Shown: in pieces, positions 57,837-64,000 of the stretch
Layout: each line of letters opens with the position of its first letter
How positions within the stretch are numbered: position 1 is the stretch's first letter
Assembly: GCA_965183885.1 (NCBI GenBank)
Contig: OZ238992.1
Span: forward strand, 2,049,725-2,113,724
Reading direction: 5' to 3'
From: UWMA-0277 sp965183885
GTDB taxonomy: Bacteria; Bacteroidota; Bacteroidia; Flavobacteriales; BACL11
DNA: 64,000 nucleotides
The notes under the pieces: generated by a model
Told to the model about the DNA's origin: nothing
Databases searched by the model: none
What the model saw: the letters and a program-made list of their open reading frames with translations, nothing else
Translations under genes and position numbers: made by a program

Positions 57837-59468
57837 TTATGGGTTCTTTATATCTGCTTTTGGTCCTAAGTAGTACCACCAGTTTAAGATTGCGCAAAAT
57901 GCATAAAACACTGCAAATCCGTACATTGCAACCTCAGGAGTACCTGATTTCATATTTTCACCAATAATTTTAGGAATTAAGAATGCTCCATATGCAGCAA
58001 CTGCTGATGTCCAACCTAATACTGGTCCTGCTTGTTCTTTATTAAATACCATAGAAATAGTACGGAAAGTAGATCCGTTACCAATACCTGTAGCAGCAAA
58101 TAGAATCACAATTAAAACAAAGAATTCCATAAAGAAGTCTTGTGGTGTTGCAGAATGATAAGCTAAATTAGCATAGTACCCTACTCCTATAGAAGCTAAA
58201 ACCATTACTACTGCAACAACTTGAGTAATAATTGCACCTCCTAGTTTATCTGCCATTTTTCCTCCAATTGGTCTGATTAATGCACCTACAAAAGCACCAA
58301 CCCAAACATACATAAACGTTGCAGGTCCATCAGGATTTGCTAAACTATGATCCCAAACTCCGTCAGCACCTAAAATATGCTGTACACCAAATATAAATTT
58401 AATTGCTAAACCTACTGCTGCTGCAAACCCAATAAATGAACCAAAAGTCATGGTATAGATAATTGTCATTACCCAAGTATGCTTATTGTCAAAAATTGAG
58501 AATTGCCTTTTTAAATTATCTTTAATTTCTCCAGGAGAAAGTGCTTTCATTAATACAATCGTTAAAGCAATTACTATAGGCAATACTATCCATTTTACCC
58601 AAGTATAAGCTTTAAATGTTAGGATAAAATATAAACCAACTGCAGCAGTTAATAAACCAATTGCTAGCAAGAATAAAATTCTTCCGAATGAAACTCCAGG
58701 ACCTTTAATATTTGGAGATACTGCCTCAGTTCTAATATTATTCATTCTAGTCCAACCGAAATATGCTAAAGGAATTAACCATAACATCCATACCCATCCT
58801 GCATTTGCTAACCAAGTTTCTGACCCTGCTGCAATTCTTTTAAAAATTGTTCCTGAAGTACTTGATAAAGTTAATGGATCGCCACTTAAAGCCCCTAAGA
58901 AAGGAACTGTCATTACTAGTGGAATAAGAATTTGCATGGTAGTAACTCCAAAGTTACCTAAACCTGCATTCATACCTAAAGCATATCCTTGTTCTTTTTT
59001 AGGATAGAAAAATGAGATATTACTCATCGATGAAGCAAAGTTACCCCCACCAAAACCTGATAAGAAAGCCATCACCATAAAAAACTCAAATGATGTTGTT
59101 GGATCTTGTAATCCTATTGCTGTACCAAATGCTGGTATCATTAATAAAGCTGTGGTAAAGAAAATTGTATTTCTACCTCCTGCTAAACGAATAAAGAAAG
59201 ATGAAGGAATACGCAAAGTTGCTCCTGTTAAACCTGCAATAGCTGGTAGCATAAATAATAATCCCATAGCCTCTACAGGGTCTTTACCAAAAGTAAATCC
59301 TAAATTTTTCATTTGTACGGTAATAATACCCCACATTAACCAAACTGAGAACCCTACTAATAAACTTGGGATAGACACCCATAAGTTACGGTTCGCGATT
59401 TTTTTACCTGTTGATTCCCAAAAACTTTGGTCTTCAACATCCCATTTTGTTAAGTCTTTATTTGACAT
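57837..59468 (-). CDS. narK2: Nitrate/nitrite transporter, NarK2/E. coli NarK type
   Basis: 543 residues, 12 helices, MFS nitrate-nitrite porter family. The opening WDVEDQSFWESTGKKIANRNLWVSIPSLL is split here by positions, and it matches E. coli NarK closely. The nitrate-signature loops are FGGGNFASSMSNISFF and GMNAGLGNFGVTTMQ. Members of this type exchange nitrate for nitrite or export nitrite. A long insert after helix 6 (about 230-300) is a difference from E. coli NarK. Follows narK1 after 55 bp on the same strand. Confidence 0.93.
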   Translation of the reverse strand: MSNKDLTKWDVEDQSFWESTGKKIANRNLWVSIPSLLVGFSVWLMWGIITVQMKNLGFTFGKDPVEAMGLLFMLPAIAGLTGATLRIPSSFFIRLAGGRNTIFFTTALLMIPAFGTAIGLQDPTTSFEFFMVMAFLSGFGGGNFASSMSNISFFYPKKEQGYALGMNAGLGNFGVTTMQILIPLVMTVPFLGALSGDPLTLSSTSGTIFKRIAAGSETWLANAGWVWMLWLIPLAYFGWTRMNNIRTEAVSPNIKGPGVSFGRILFLLAIGLLTAAVGLYFILTFKAYTWVKWIVLPIVIALTIVLMKALSPGEIKDNLKRQFSIFDNKHTWVMTIIYTMTFGSFIGFAAAVGLAIKFIFGVQHILGADGVWDHSLANPDGPATFMYVWVGAFVGALIRPIGGKMADKLGGAIITQVVAVVMVLASIGVGYYANLAYHSATPQDFFMEFFVLIVILFAATGIGNGSTFRTISMVFNKEQAGPVLGWTSAVAAYGAFLIPKIIGENMKSGTPEVAMYGFAVFYAFCAILNWWYYLGPKADIKNP

Positions 59469-59523
59469 TTTTTTTATTTTAAATTACTATAAAATGGGAG
59501 TAGATTCTCTACTCCCAATATTT

Positions 59524-61029
59524 TTATTCTTCTCCGAATGATCCTTTAGGTTCCTTAAGTGCAACTGAGCAGTAGAAGAAACTAATTAAAGCACCAGCTG
59601 CTAGTATAAAAAAGAAGGTTTTAGAATCAACCATACTTAGTATAAACAAGTAAGTTACAGCACCTACATTACCATAAGCACCTGCCATTCCTGCAATACG
59701 ACCTGTCATATCTTTTTTAATTGCAGGTATCATTGCAAATGTTGCTCCCTCTGCCCCTTGTACAAACATTGAAGCAAACATGGTTATCATTACCGAAACT
59801 ACTAGCCACCAAGTACCTTCAAACATTGGAACTAAAGTTTGTACTCCATCAACTACAGGACCATAATCACTAATGAATCCCATTAATCCAAACCCTAATG
59901 AAATACCAATCATATACATAAGCATTGTTTTCTTTCTACTTCCCATCTTATCTGACAAATAACCTCCTAATGGACGAGCAACTAAATTAATTACAGCAAA
60001 TGACCCTGCTACTAAACCTGCCATCTGTGGAGAGATCTTAAAGGTACTTTCAAAGAAGAAAGGTAACATAGATACTACAGCAAGCTCTGCACCAAAATTG
60101 GCAAAGTAGGTAGAGTTTAAAGCTCCTACACTACTAAAAGCAAACTTCTCCTCTTCAGGAATACCTGCTTTTAATCTAGGCACATTAAATTGAATAATTT
60201 TATATGCTTTATAAATATAGAATACTGCAAGCACAGCCCACATCATATACATTACATCTAAACTAAACATGTTTTCACCATAAATCACTTGTTTTTGTAA
60301 GTTTCTGGCTAATAAACCAAGAGCACCATATAAAGGAACAGTCCATAATAAATATTGATATAAACCGCTATAAGATGAAACAGGCATAATTGAAGATTTA
60401 CTTTTATCAACAATAATCTCTTTTCCTGTTGGGTAATCCTTTACCTTAAAGTAGTAAAAAACTCCATAAACAGCAGTAAGAATACTTGATATTGCCATAG
60501 CATAACGCCATCCAAATTCACCACCAATTAATGTTAAACCAATATAAGGAATTAAACCTGCAGCTGCAGCTGACCCAAAGTTACCCCAACCTGCATAAAA
60601 TCCTTCTGCTCTTCCAATAAGTTTTGCTGGAAACCAGTTATCTGTCATTTTAATACCAATTACAAAACCTGCTCCAATTGATGATAATAATAAACGAGAA
60701 ATAACTAATTGCATAAAGGTATCACCAAATGCAAACATAAGCCCTGGTATAACAGAGATTACCATAAGACCAGAAAATACAACCCTAGGCCCATACTTAT
60801 CTACCATTGCACCAATAATAATCCTAGCCGGAATAGTTAAGGCAACATTACAAAGTAAAAGAGCTTTAAAATTTCCTCCAGTAAGGAAATCAAAGTTCTC
60901 AGTCATAGCTGTTTTTAATGGTGCCATGTTGAACCATACAAAGAAAGTTAAAAAGAATGCAATCCATGTATAATGCAATACTCTTACCCTTTCTTGTGAG
61001 AAATCGAATAACTTAAATTTATCTTCCAT
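59524..61029 (-). CDS. narK1: Nitrate transporter, NarK1 (Nrt/NasA) type
   Basis: 501 residues, 12 helices. The start FKLFDFSQERVRVLHYTWIAFFLTFFVWFNMAPL is characteristic of the NarK1/NrtP type, believed to be a proton-nitrate symporter. Nitrate-signature loops are AGWGNFGSAAAAGLIPYIG and GAYGNVGAVTYLF. MFS motif GYLSDKMGSRKK is present. It is followed by narK2; in Paracoccus the two types are fused in one protein, here they are separate genes. Driven by a promoter with two FNR-like sites. Confidence 0.93.
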   Translation of the reverse strand: MEDKFKLFDFSQERVRVLHYTWIAFFLTFFVWFNMAPLKTAMTENFDFLTGGNFKALLLCNVALTIPARIIIGAMVDKYGPRVVFSGLMVISVIPGLMFAFGDTFMQLVISRLLLSSIGAGFVIGIKMTDNWFPAKLIGRAEGFYAGWGNFGSAAAAGLIPYIGLTLIGGEFGWRYAMAISSILTAVYGVFYYFKVKDYPTGKEIIVDKSKSSIMPVSSYSGLYQYLLWTVPLYGALGLLARNLQKQVIYGENMFSLDVMYMMWAVLAVFYIYKAYKIIQFNVPRLKAGIPEEEKFAFSSVGALNSTYFANFGAELAVVSMLPFFFESTFKISPQMAGLVAGSFAVINLVARPLGGYLSDKMGSRKKTMLMYMIGISLGFGLMGFISDYGPVVDGVQTLVPMFEGTWWLVVSVMITMFASMFVQGAEGATFAMIPAIKKDMTGRIAGMAGAYGNVGAVTYLFILSMVDSKTFFFILAAGALISFFYCSVALKEPKGSFGEE

Positions 61030-61060
61030 GATTTTAAACTGTTTATGATTAATTATGAAG

Positions 61061-61068
61061 CAAAACTA
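61061..61068 (-). promoter_or_regulatory. -7 promoter box for narK1-narK2
   Basis: TAGTTTTG on the minus strand, 31 nt before the narK1 ATG. Confidence 0.62.
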
Positions 61069-61090
61069 AATCTTGTCGCTAGCAAAAATC

Positions 61091-61104
61091 ATAATATATA
61101 TCAT
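61091..61104. promoter_or_regulatory. Proximal FNR-like operator of narK1
   Basis: ATAAT-ATAT-ATCAT (one half-site altered). Centre exactly 33 bp upstream of the -7 box centre, as at moeA and ric. Confidence 0.55.
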
Positions 61105-61112
61105 TTTAAAAT

Positions 61113-61126
61113 ATGATACTTATCAT
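61113..61126. promoter_or_regulatory. Distal FNR-like operator of narK1
   Basis: ATGAT-ACTT-ATCAT, perfect half-sites, 22 bp (two helical turns) upstream of the proximal site, so both lie on the same face. The position is near -62, typical of a second activator site. Confidence 0.6.
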
Positions 61127-61186
61127 AGTTTTGCTTTATTATAGAAGAAGATGTAAACACTATTTTAGCTTTTATTGATAATTATC

Positions 61187-61216
61187 AAAAAAAAGAGCAA
61201 CTTTTCAGCTGCTCTT
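61187..61216 (-). terminator. Terminator of the narGHJI operon
   Basis: On the minus strand a 9-bp stem AAGAGCAGC / GTTGCTCTT (one G:T pair) with TGAAAA loop and T8, 26 bp after the narI stop. Confidence 0.85.
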
Positions 61217-61242
61217 AGAGTATTCCAAACTAACTAAATGTA

Positions 61243-61965
61243 TTAGTTGTTCTTTGATCGTTTTCCATAAACCATTTTAGTCGATTTTCTTATATCATGT
61301 CTGTTCCAGTTCCAAATTACTCTTTGGTAAGGTCTCCAAATGTATGCAAATGGATAAACTAAGAAGTGCATGTATCTTGTAAAAGGAATAAGTCCAATTA
61401 TTGAAAATGCTGATACAATATGAATCTTAACTGCCAATGGCATAGTTGCTACTACTGATATATCAGGTGAGAAAGTAAATATCGATACCATATATGGTGT
61501 TAATGATGATGCAAACCAAGTAGACCCATATCTATGAAAGTAAGCAATCCATACCCCAGAAATAATTTGAGTTAATAAAGTAGCAAATACTACAACATCC
61601 ATTTTTGAAGTTTGCAGCTTCACTCTTTTGTTTCTAATTCTTCTTATTACCAACATAATAATTCCAAATAATGTTGCTAAACCAAAAGCAAAAGCAGTAC
61701 TTTCTAATATTATTAATCGAACAGGATCTCCATTAAAAGCAAGTACTGATTTAGGAAATAAAAATGCAACTAAATGCCCAAAAAATAAGAACATCATTCC
61801 CCAGTGAAAAGGTTGAGATCCCCAAAATAATGATTTACCTTCTAAAAATTGTGTTGATAAAGATGATACAGTGAAACCTTTGTTCATGTATCTTAGGATA
61901 GTACCTATTAACATTATTGCTAATGCTGCATACGGTAACCCTACAAATAAAAAATAATTACTCAT
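61243..61965 (-). CDS. narI: Respiratory nitrate reductase gamma subunit
   Basis: 240 residues with five helices. NarI is the di-heme b membrane anchor that takes electrons from quinol and passes them to NarH. Seen: QPFHWGMMFLFFGHLVAFLFP and, near the C-terminus, KIHIVSAFSIIGLIPFTRYMH with the PFAYIWRPYQRVIWNWN end; the four His resemble the heme ligands His56/66/187/205 of E. coli. Length is normal. It is last in the G-H-J-I order and starts 3 bp after narJ. Confidence 0.94.
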   Translation of the reverse strand: MSNYFLFVGLPYAALAIMLIGTILRYMNKGFTVSSLSTQFLEGKSLFWGSQPFHWGMMFLFFGHLVAFLFPKSVLAFNGDPVRLIILESTAFAFGLATLFGIIMLVIRRIRNKRVKLQTSKMDVVVFATLLTQIISGVWIAYFHRYGSTWFASSLTPYMVSIFTFSPDISVVATMPLAVKIHIVSAFSIIGLIPFTRYMHFLVYPFAYIWRPYQRVIWNWNRHDIRKSTKMVYGKRSKNN

Positions 61966-61968
61966 GAC

Positions 61969-62604
61969 TTAAAATTGTTTTGTTGTTGTATTTTTTCTTT
62001 CAAATAACGACTGATCAACCCCACAACCTTTATAGTTGGATAGGAATCCTGTATCGTCATCTCTTTTAATAATAAATGGTTTAAATGCTGTATTAGCAGT
62101 ATCCTTTTTCATTACATCTTGTAACATTTTTAATAACTCTAAATATGCATTCTGAATATTAAACTTATCAATCATCTCATCAAGTGCAGGAATACAAATA
62201 GTTGCAATTAACTCCTCAGCAAACTTTTCCTTTTTGGTTTTTGAAAATAAAGTTAAGATATTAGGAAGATGATCAGAAAGCTCAACACCACAATCGTTAC
62301 CTGCATTTCGCTGTTCTTCTTTCATCTGCACTAAGAAATCACCTCTTTTATAATCTTCACCAAATAAAACATATCCAATATCTAAGAAACAAACTGCCTG
62401 GATATCAAATGTTTTAATATAATATTCCTGTTGCTGATATAATGTTAAGGACGAAAAATTTTGAATAAAACCTTTCACTACCTCAGTCTGCTCAGGATAG
62501 TCAGTTGATAATGCCCCAATAACATCTAAGGCATTATCCATCAACTCTTCAGTTGGATATCTGAACAGATTAGCTATTAATGTATAGTGGTTATAATTTT
62601 TCAT
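61969..62604 (-). CDS. narJ: Nitrate reductase molybdenum-cofactor assembly chaperone
   Basis: 211 residues from the ATG at 62604; an upstream in-frame start at 62640 lies inside narH and is rejected. NarJ binds apo-NarGH and helps insert cofactors before membrane attachment. Seen: LIANLFRYPTEELMDNALDVIG, YVLFGEDYKRGDFLVQMK, ELSDHLPNILTLFS and a hydrophilic C-terminus. The first codon overlaps nothing and begins 1 base after the narH stop. The sequence is diverged from E. coli NarJ, as usual for the family. Confidence 0.9.
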   Translation of the reverse strand: MKNYNHYTLIANLFRYPTEELMDNALDVIGALSTDYPEQTEVVKGFIQNFSSLTLYQQQEYYIKTFDIQAVCFLDIGYVLFGEDYKRGDFLVQMKEEQRNAGNDCGVELSDHLPNILTLFSKTKKEKFAEELIATICIPALDEMIDKFNIQNAYLELLKMLQDVMKKDTANTAFKPFIIKRDDDTGFLSNYKGCGVDQSLFERKNTTTKQF

Positions 62605-62605
62605 T

Positions 62606-64000
62606 TTATAATCCTCTAGCTGGAGTTTCTTTAAATCCAAAACCTGTATTTCCTTTCTGATCAGCAGTACTTTCTAACATTTCCATAGCTTCTTCTCTAT
62701 GAGCTGCAGGAATTACAAATCTTTGATCAAATAACGGTAATGAAGTAAGTCTAAAGATATCATCTGCTTCCTCTCTACTCATACCCGTATCAGTAAGCGC
62801 TTGATTCAATTCTTTAACATCTAAATCTCCTACAGTTACATCTCTTCTATGTAATCTTACTGTCATTAGTTTTCTGAATACTTCTTTAATTTTCTCTCCA
62901 TTTCCTGCACTAAATAATGAAGCTAAGTATTGGATTGGCATTCTTGAAGCATCAATTTTACCCCATAATGAATCTGTAGTAGAATTATATTTTCCGTTTT
63001 CAACTGTTGCCATAGCAGGCAATAATGGTGGAACATAAAATAAATTTGGTATCGTTCTGAATTCTGGGTGCAATGGTAATGCAACACCCCATTCTTTTAC
63101 AAACTTATATGTAGGTGATTTTTTTGCAGCTTCAATTGTAGAGTCAGCAATACCATTTTCTTTAGCAGCTTTAATTACAGCAGGATCATTAGGGTCTAAA
63201 TAAATTTCCATTTGTCTATCTACCAATTCACTCTCATCACATGAAGCTACAGCTTCAATTCTATCAGCATCATAAAGCATTACTCCCAGATATCTAATAC
63301 GCCCTACACATGAGTGCATACAAGCTGGAGCTTGTCCTGATTCTAATCTTGGGTAACAAAGAATACATTTTTCTGATTTCCCTGTGTGCCAGTTATAGTA
63401 CGATTTTTTATAAGGACATGCAGTTACACACATTCTCCATGCTCTACATTTTTCCTGATTAATAAGTACTACTCCATCCTCTCCTCTTTTATAAATTGCT
63501 CCTGAAGGACAAGATGCAACACAAGAAGGATTTAAACAGTGATTACAAATCCTTGGCAAGTATGCTAAAGTCATTTGTTCCAACTGGAACATTGCTTCTT
63601 GCTCCTGAGGACTTAAATTTTTAAAGTTAACATCCTGTCTTGCATAATCAGGAGTACCTCCTAAATCATCATCCCAGTTTGGTCCTGATTTAAGGTCAAT
63701 ATTCTCACCTGTAATTAATGATTTTGCACGAGCTGTTGGCTGGTCATCTCCTTCTGGAGCTTCAAATAAATGCTCATACTCATAAGTCCAAGGCTCATAA
63801 TAGTCATCAATTACTGGCATATTTGGATTATGAAAGATATTCTTTAGCCCTTTCATTTTCCCTGCTCCTTTTAAAGATACAGTTTCTCCATTTTTCTCCC
63901 AACCTCCTTGATATATTTCTTGATCTTCCCATTTAGTAGGATATCCTGTTCCTGGTTTTGTTTCTACATTGTTCCACCACATGTACTCTGCACCTTTACG
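62606..64000 (-). CDS. narH: Respiratory nitrate reductase beta subunit, N-terminal end outside window
   Basis: 464 residues are visible, and the frame stays open to the right edge. NarH carries four Fe-S clusters that move electrons from NarI to NarG. The Met at 63982 is internal: in other NarH proteins EYxWxNNVETKPGxGxPT follows ~45 residues that hold the first Cys cluster, so that part lies outside. Seen: LPRICNHCLNPSCVASCPSGAIY, KCRAWRMCVTACPYKKSYYNW, KCILCYPRLESGQAPACMHSCVGR (Cys groups for the other clusters) and CLYHPEF-like LHPEFRTIPNLFYVPPL. narG is expected to the right. Confidence 0.95.
   Translation of the reverse strand, partial: RKGAEYMWWNNVETKPGTGYPTKWEDQEIYQGGWEKNGETVSLKGAGKMKGLKNIFHNPNMPVIDDYYEPWTYEYEHLFEAPEGDDQPTARAKSLITGENIDLKSGPNWDDDLGGTPDYARQDVNFKNLSPQEQEAMFQLEQMTLAYLPRICNHCLNPSCVASCPSGAIYKRGEDGVVLINQEKCRAWRMCVTACPYKKSYYNWHTGKSEKCILCYPRLESGQAPACMHSCVGRIRYLGVMLYDADRIEAVASCDESELVDRQMEIYLDPNDPAVIKAAKENGIADSTIEAAKKSPTYKFVKEWGVALPLHPEFRTIPNLFYVPPLLPAMATVENGKYNSTTDSLWGKIDASRMPIQYLASLFSAGNGEKIKEVFRKLMTVRLHRRDVTVGDLDVKELNQALTDTGMSREEADDIFRLTSLPLFDQRFVIPAAHREEAMEMLESTADQKGNTGFGFKETPARGL

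Noticed and set aside
61126..61186. A plus-strand promoter (TAGTTTTG at 61126-61133) driving a small gene
   Set aside because: The only frame downstream has no start codon and ends in the narI terminator, so I see no gene there.
62605..62640. Longer narJ starting inside narH
   Set aside because: The narH stop is followed directly by an ATG at 62604, where NarJ homology begins.
63980..64000. narH beginning at the Met at 63982
   Set aside because: The upstream codons continue the NarH family sequence (RKGAEY before MWWNNVE), so the Met is internal.
1..64000. CRISPR array, prophage, insertion sequence or defence island
   Set aside because: No regularly spaced repeats, transposase, phage structural genes or cas genes were found; the only mobile-like unit is the GIY-YIG element.

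Overview
The window looks like a chromosomal segment of a low-GC Bacteroidota bacterium, most likely a Flavobacteriales-type organism. The reasons are the type IX secretion (T9SS) C-terminal domains of types A and B, gldF/gldG, TonB-dependent receptors (one paired with a DUF4249 lipoprotein), Bacteroidota -7 promoter boxes (TAnnTTTG), lack of obvious Shine-Dalgarno sequences, and many short conserved Flavobacteriia families. The species cannot be determined from the sequence alone. I see no plasmid or prophage backbone, no rRNA operon and no CRISPR array.

Layout. 1-3 kb: the C-terminal end of a T9SS type-B secreted repeat protein, a decayed short gene, and an OmpA/PD40 envelope protein. 3-9.3 kb: housekeeping and small genes (queE, ftcD, a PhnA-like protein, DUF2200, rlmF, DoxX-like, arylamine N-acetyltransferase, DUF1569). 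9.3-9.9 kb: AT-rich non-coding DNA and a tRNA-Ser(UGA). 10-18.3 kb: a lysophospholipid acyltransferase and glycosyltransferase pair, a small GIY-YIG element with inverted repeats, aroQ/xerD, an MFS transporter, a methyltransferase, and a secreted putative zinc peptidase. 18.3-22.5 kb (minus strand): phoH-purC-GT2-ECF sigma-rsmG. 22.6-28.9 kb: SAM hydrolase-gldF-gldG-DUF4340, dnaN, a Cys-rich lipoprotein and a beta-barrel protein. 28.9-31.6 kb (minus strand): gcvT-comB-phospholipase C-like. 31.7-49.7 kb: an APC permease/USP fusion, a YwaF-like protein, TonB receptor + DUF4249, trxB, recQ, fmt, trmH, bTHX, pdxH, yqgE, a class IV aminotransferase, a second TonB receptor and a T9SS-secreted hydrolase-fold protein.

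49.9-64 kb is a nitrate-respiration island. It holds a DoxX gene; a molybdenum-cofactor operon (moeA-mobA-moaD-moaE-moaCB-tauE-like); ric/scdA (Fe-S repair); a Crp/Fnr regulator with four N-terminal cysteines; moaA; a hemerythrin; two nitrate/nitrite transporters of different types (narK1, narK2); and narI, narJ and a 5'-truncated narH. narG presumably lies just beyond the right edge. Together these import nitrate, export nitrite, make molybdopterin for NarG, reduce nitrate at the membrane, and handle nitrosative damage.

Three promoters in this island (moeA, ric, narK1) carry an ATGAT-N4-ATCAT type palindrome whose centre lies exactly 33 bp upstream of the centre of the -7 box. This points to a local FNR-type regulon run by the regulator encoded in the island. 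The other main observations are the GIY-YIG gene with inverted ends and a frameshift, a set of seven promoters only 4-5 nt from the start codon (probable leaderless mRNAs), a secreted alpha/beta-hydrolase-like protein lacking its nucleophile serine, and a bTHX ribosomal protein with a histone-like tail.
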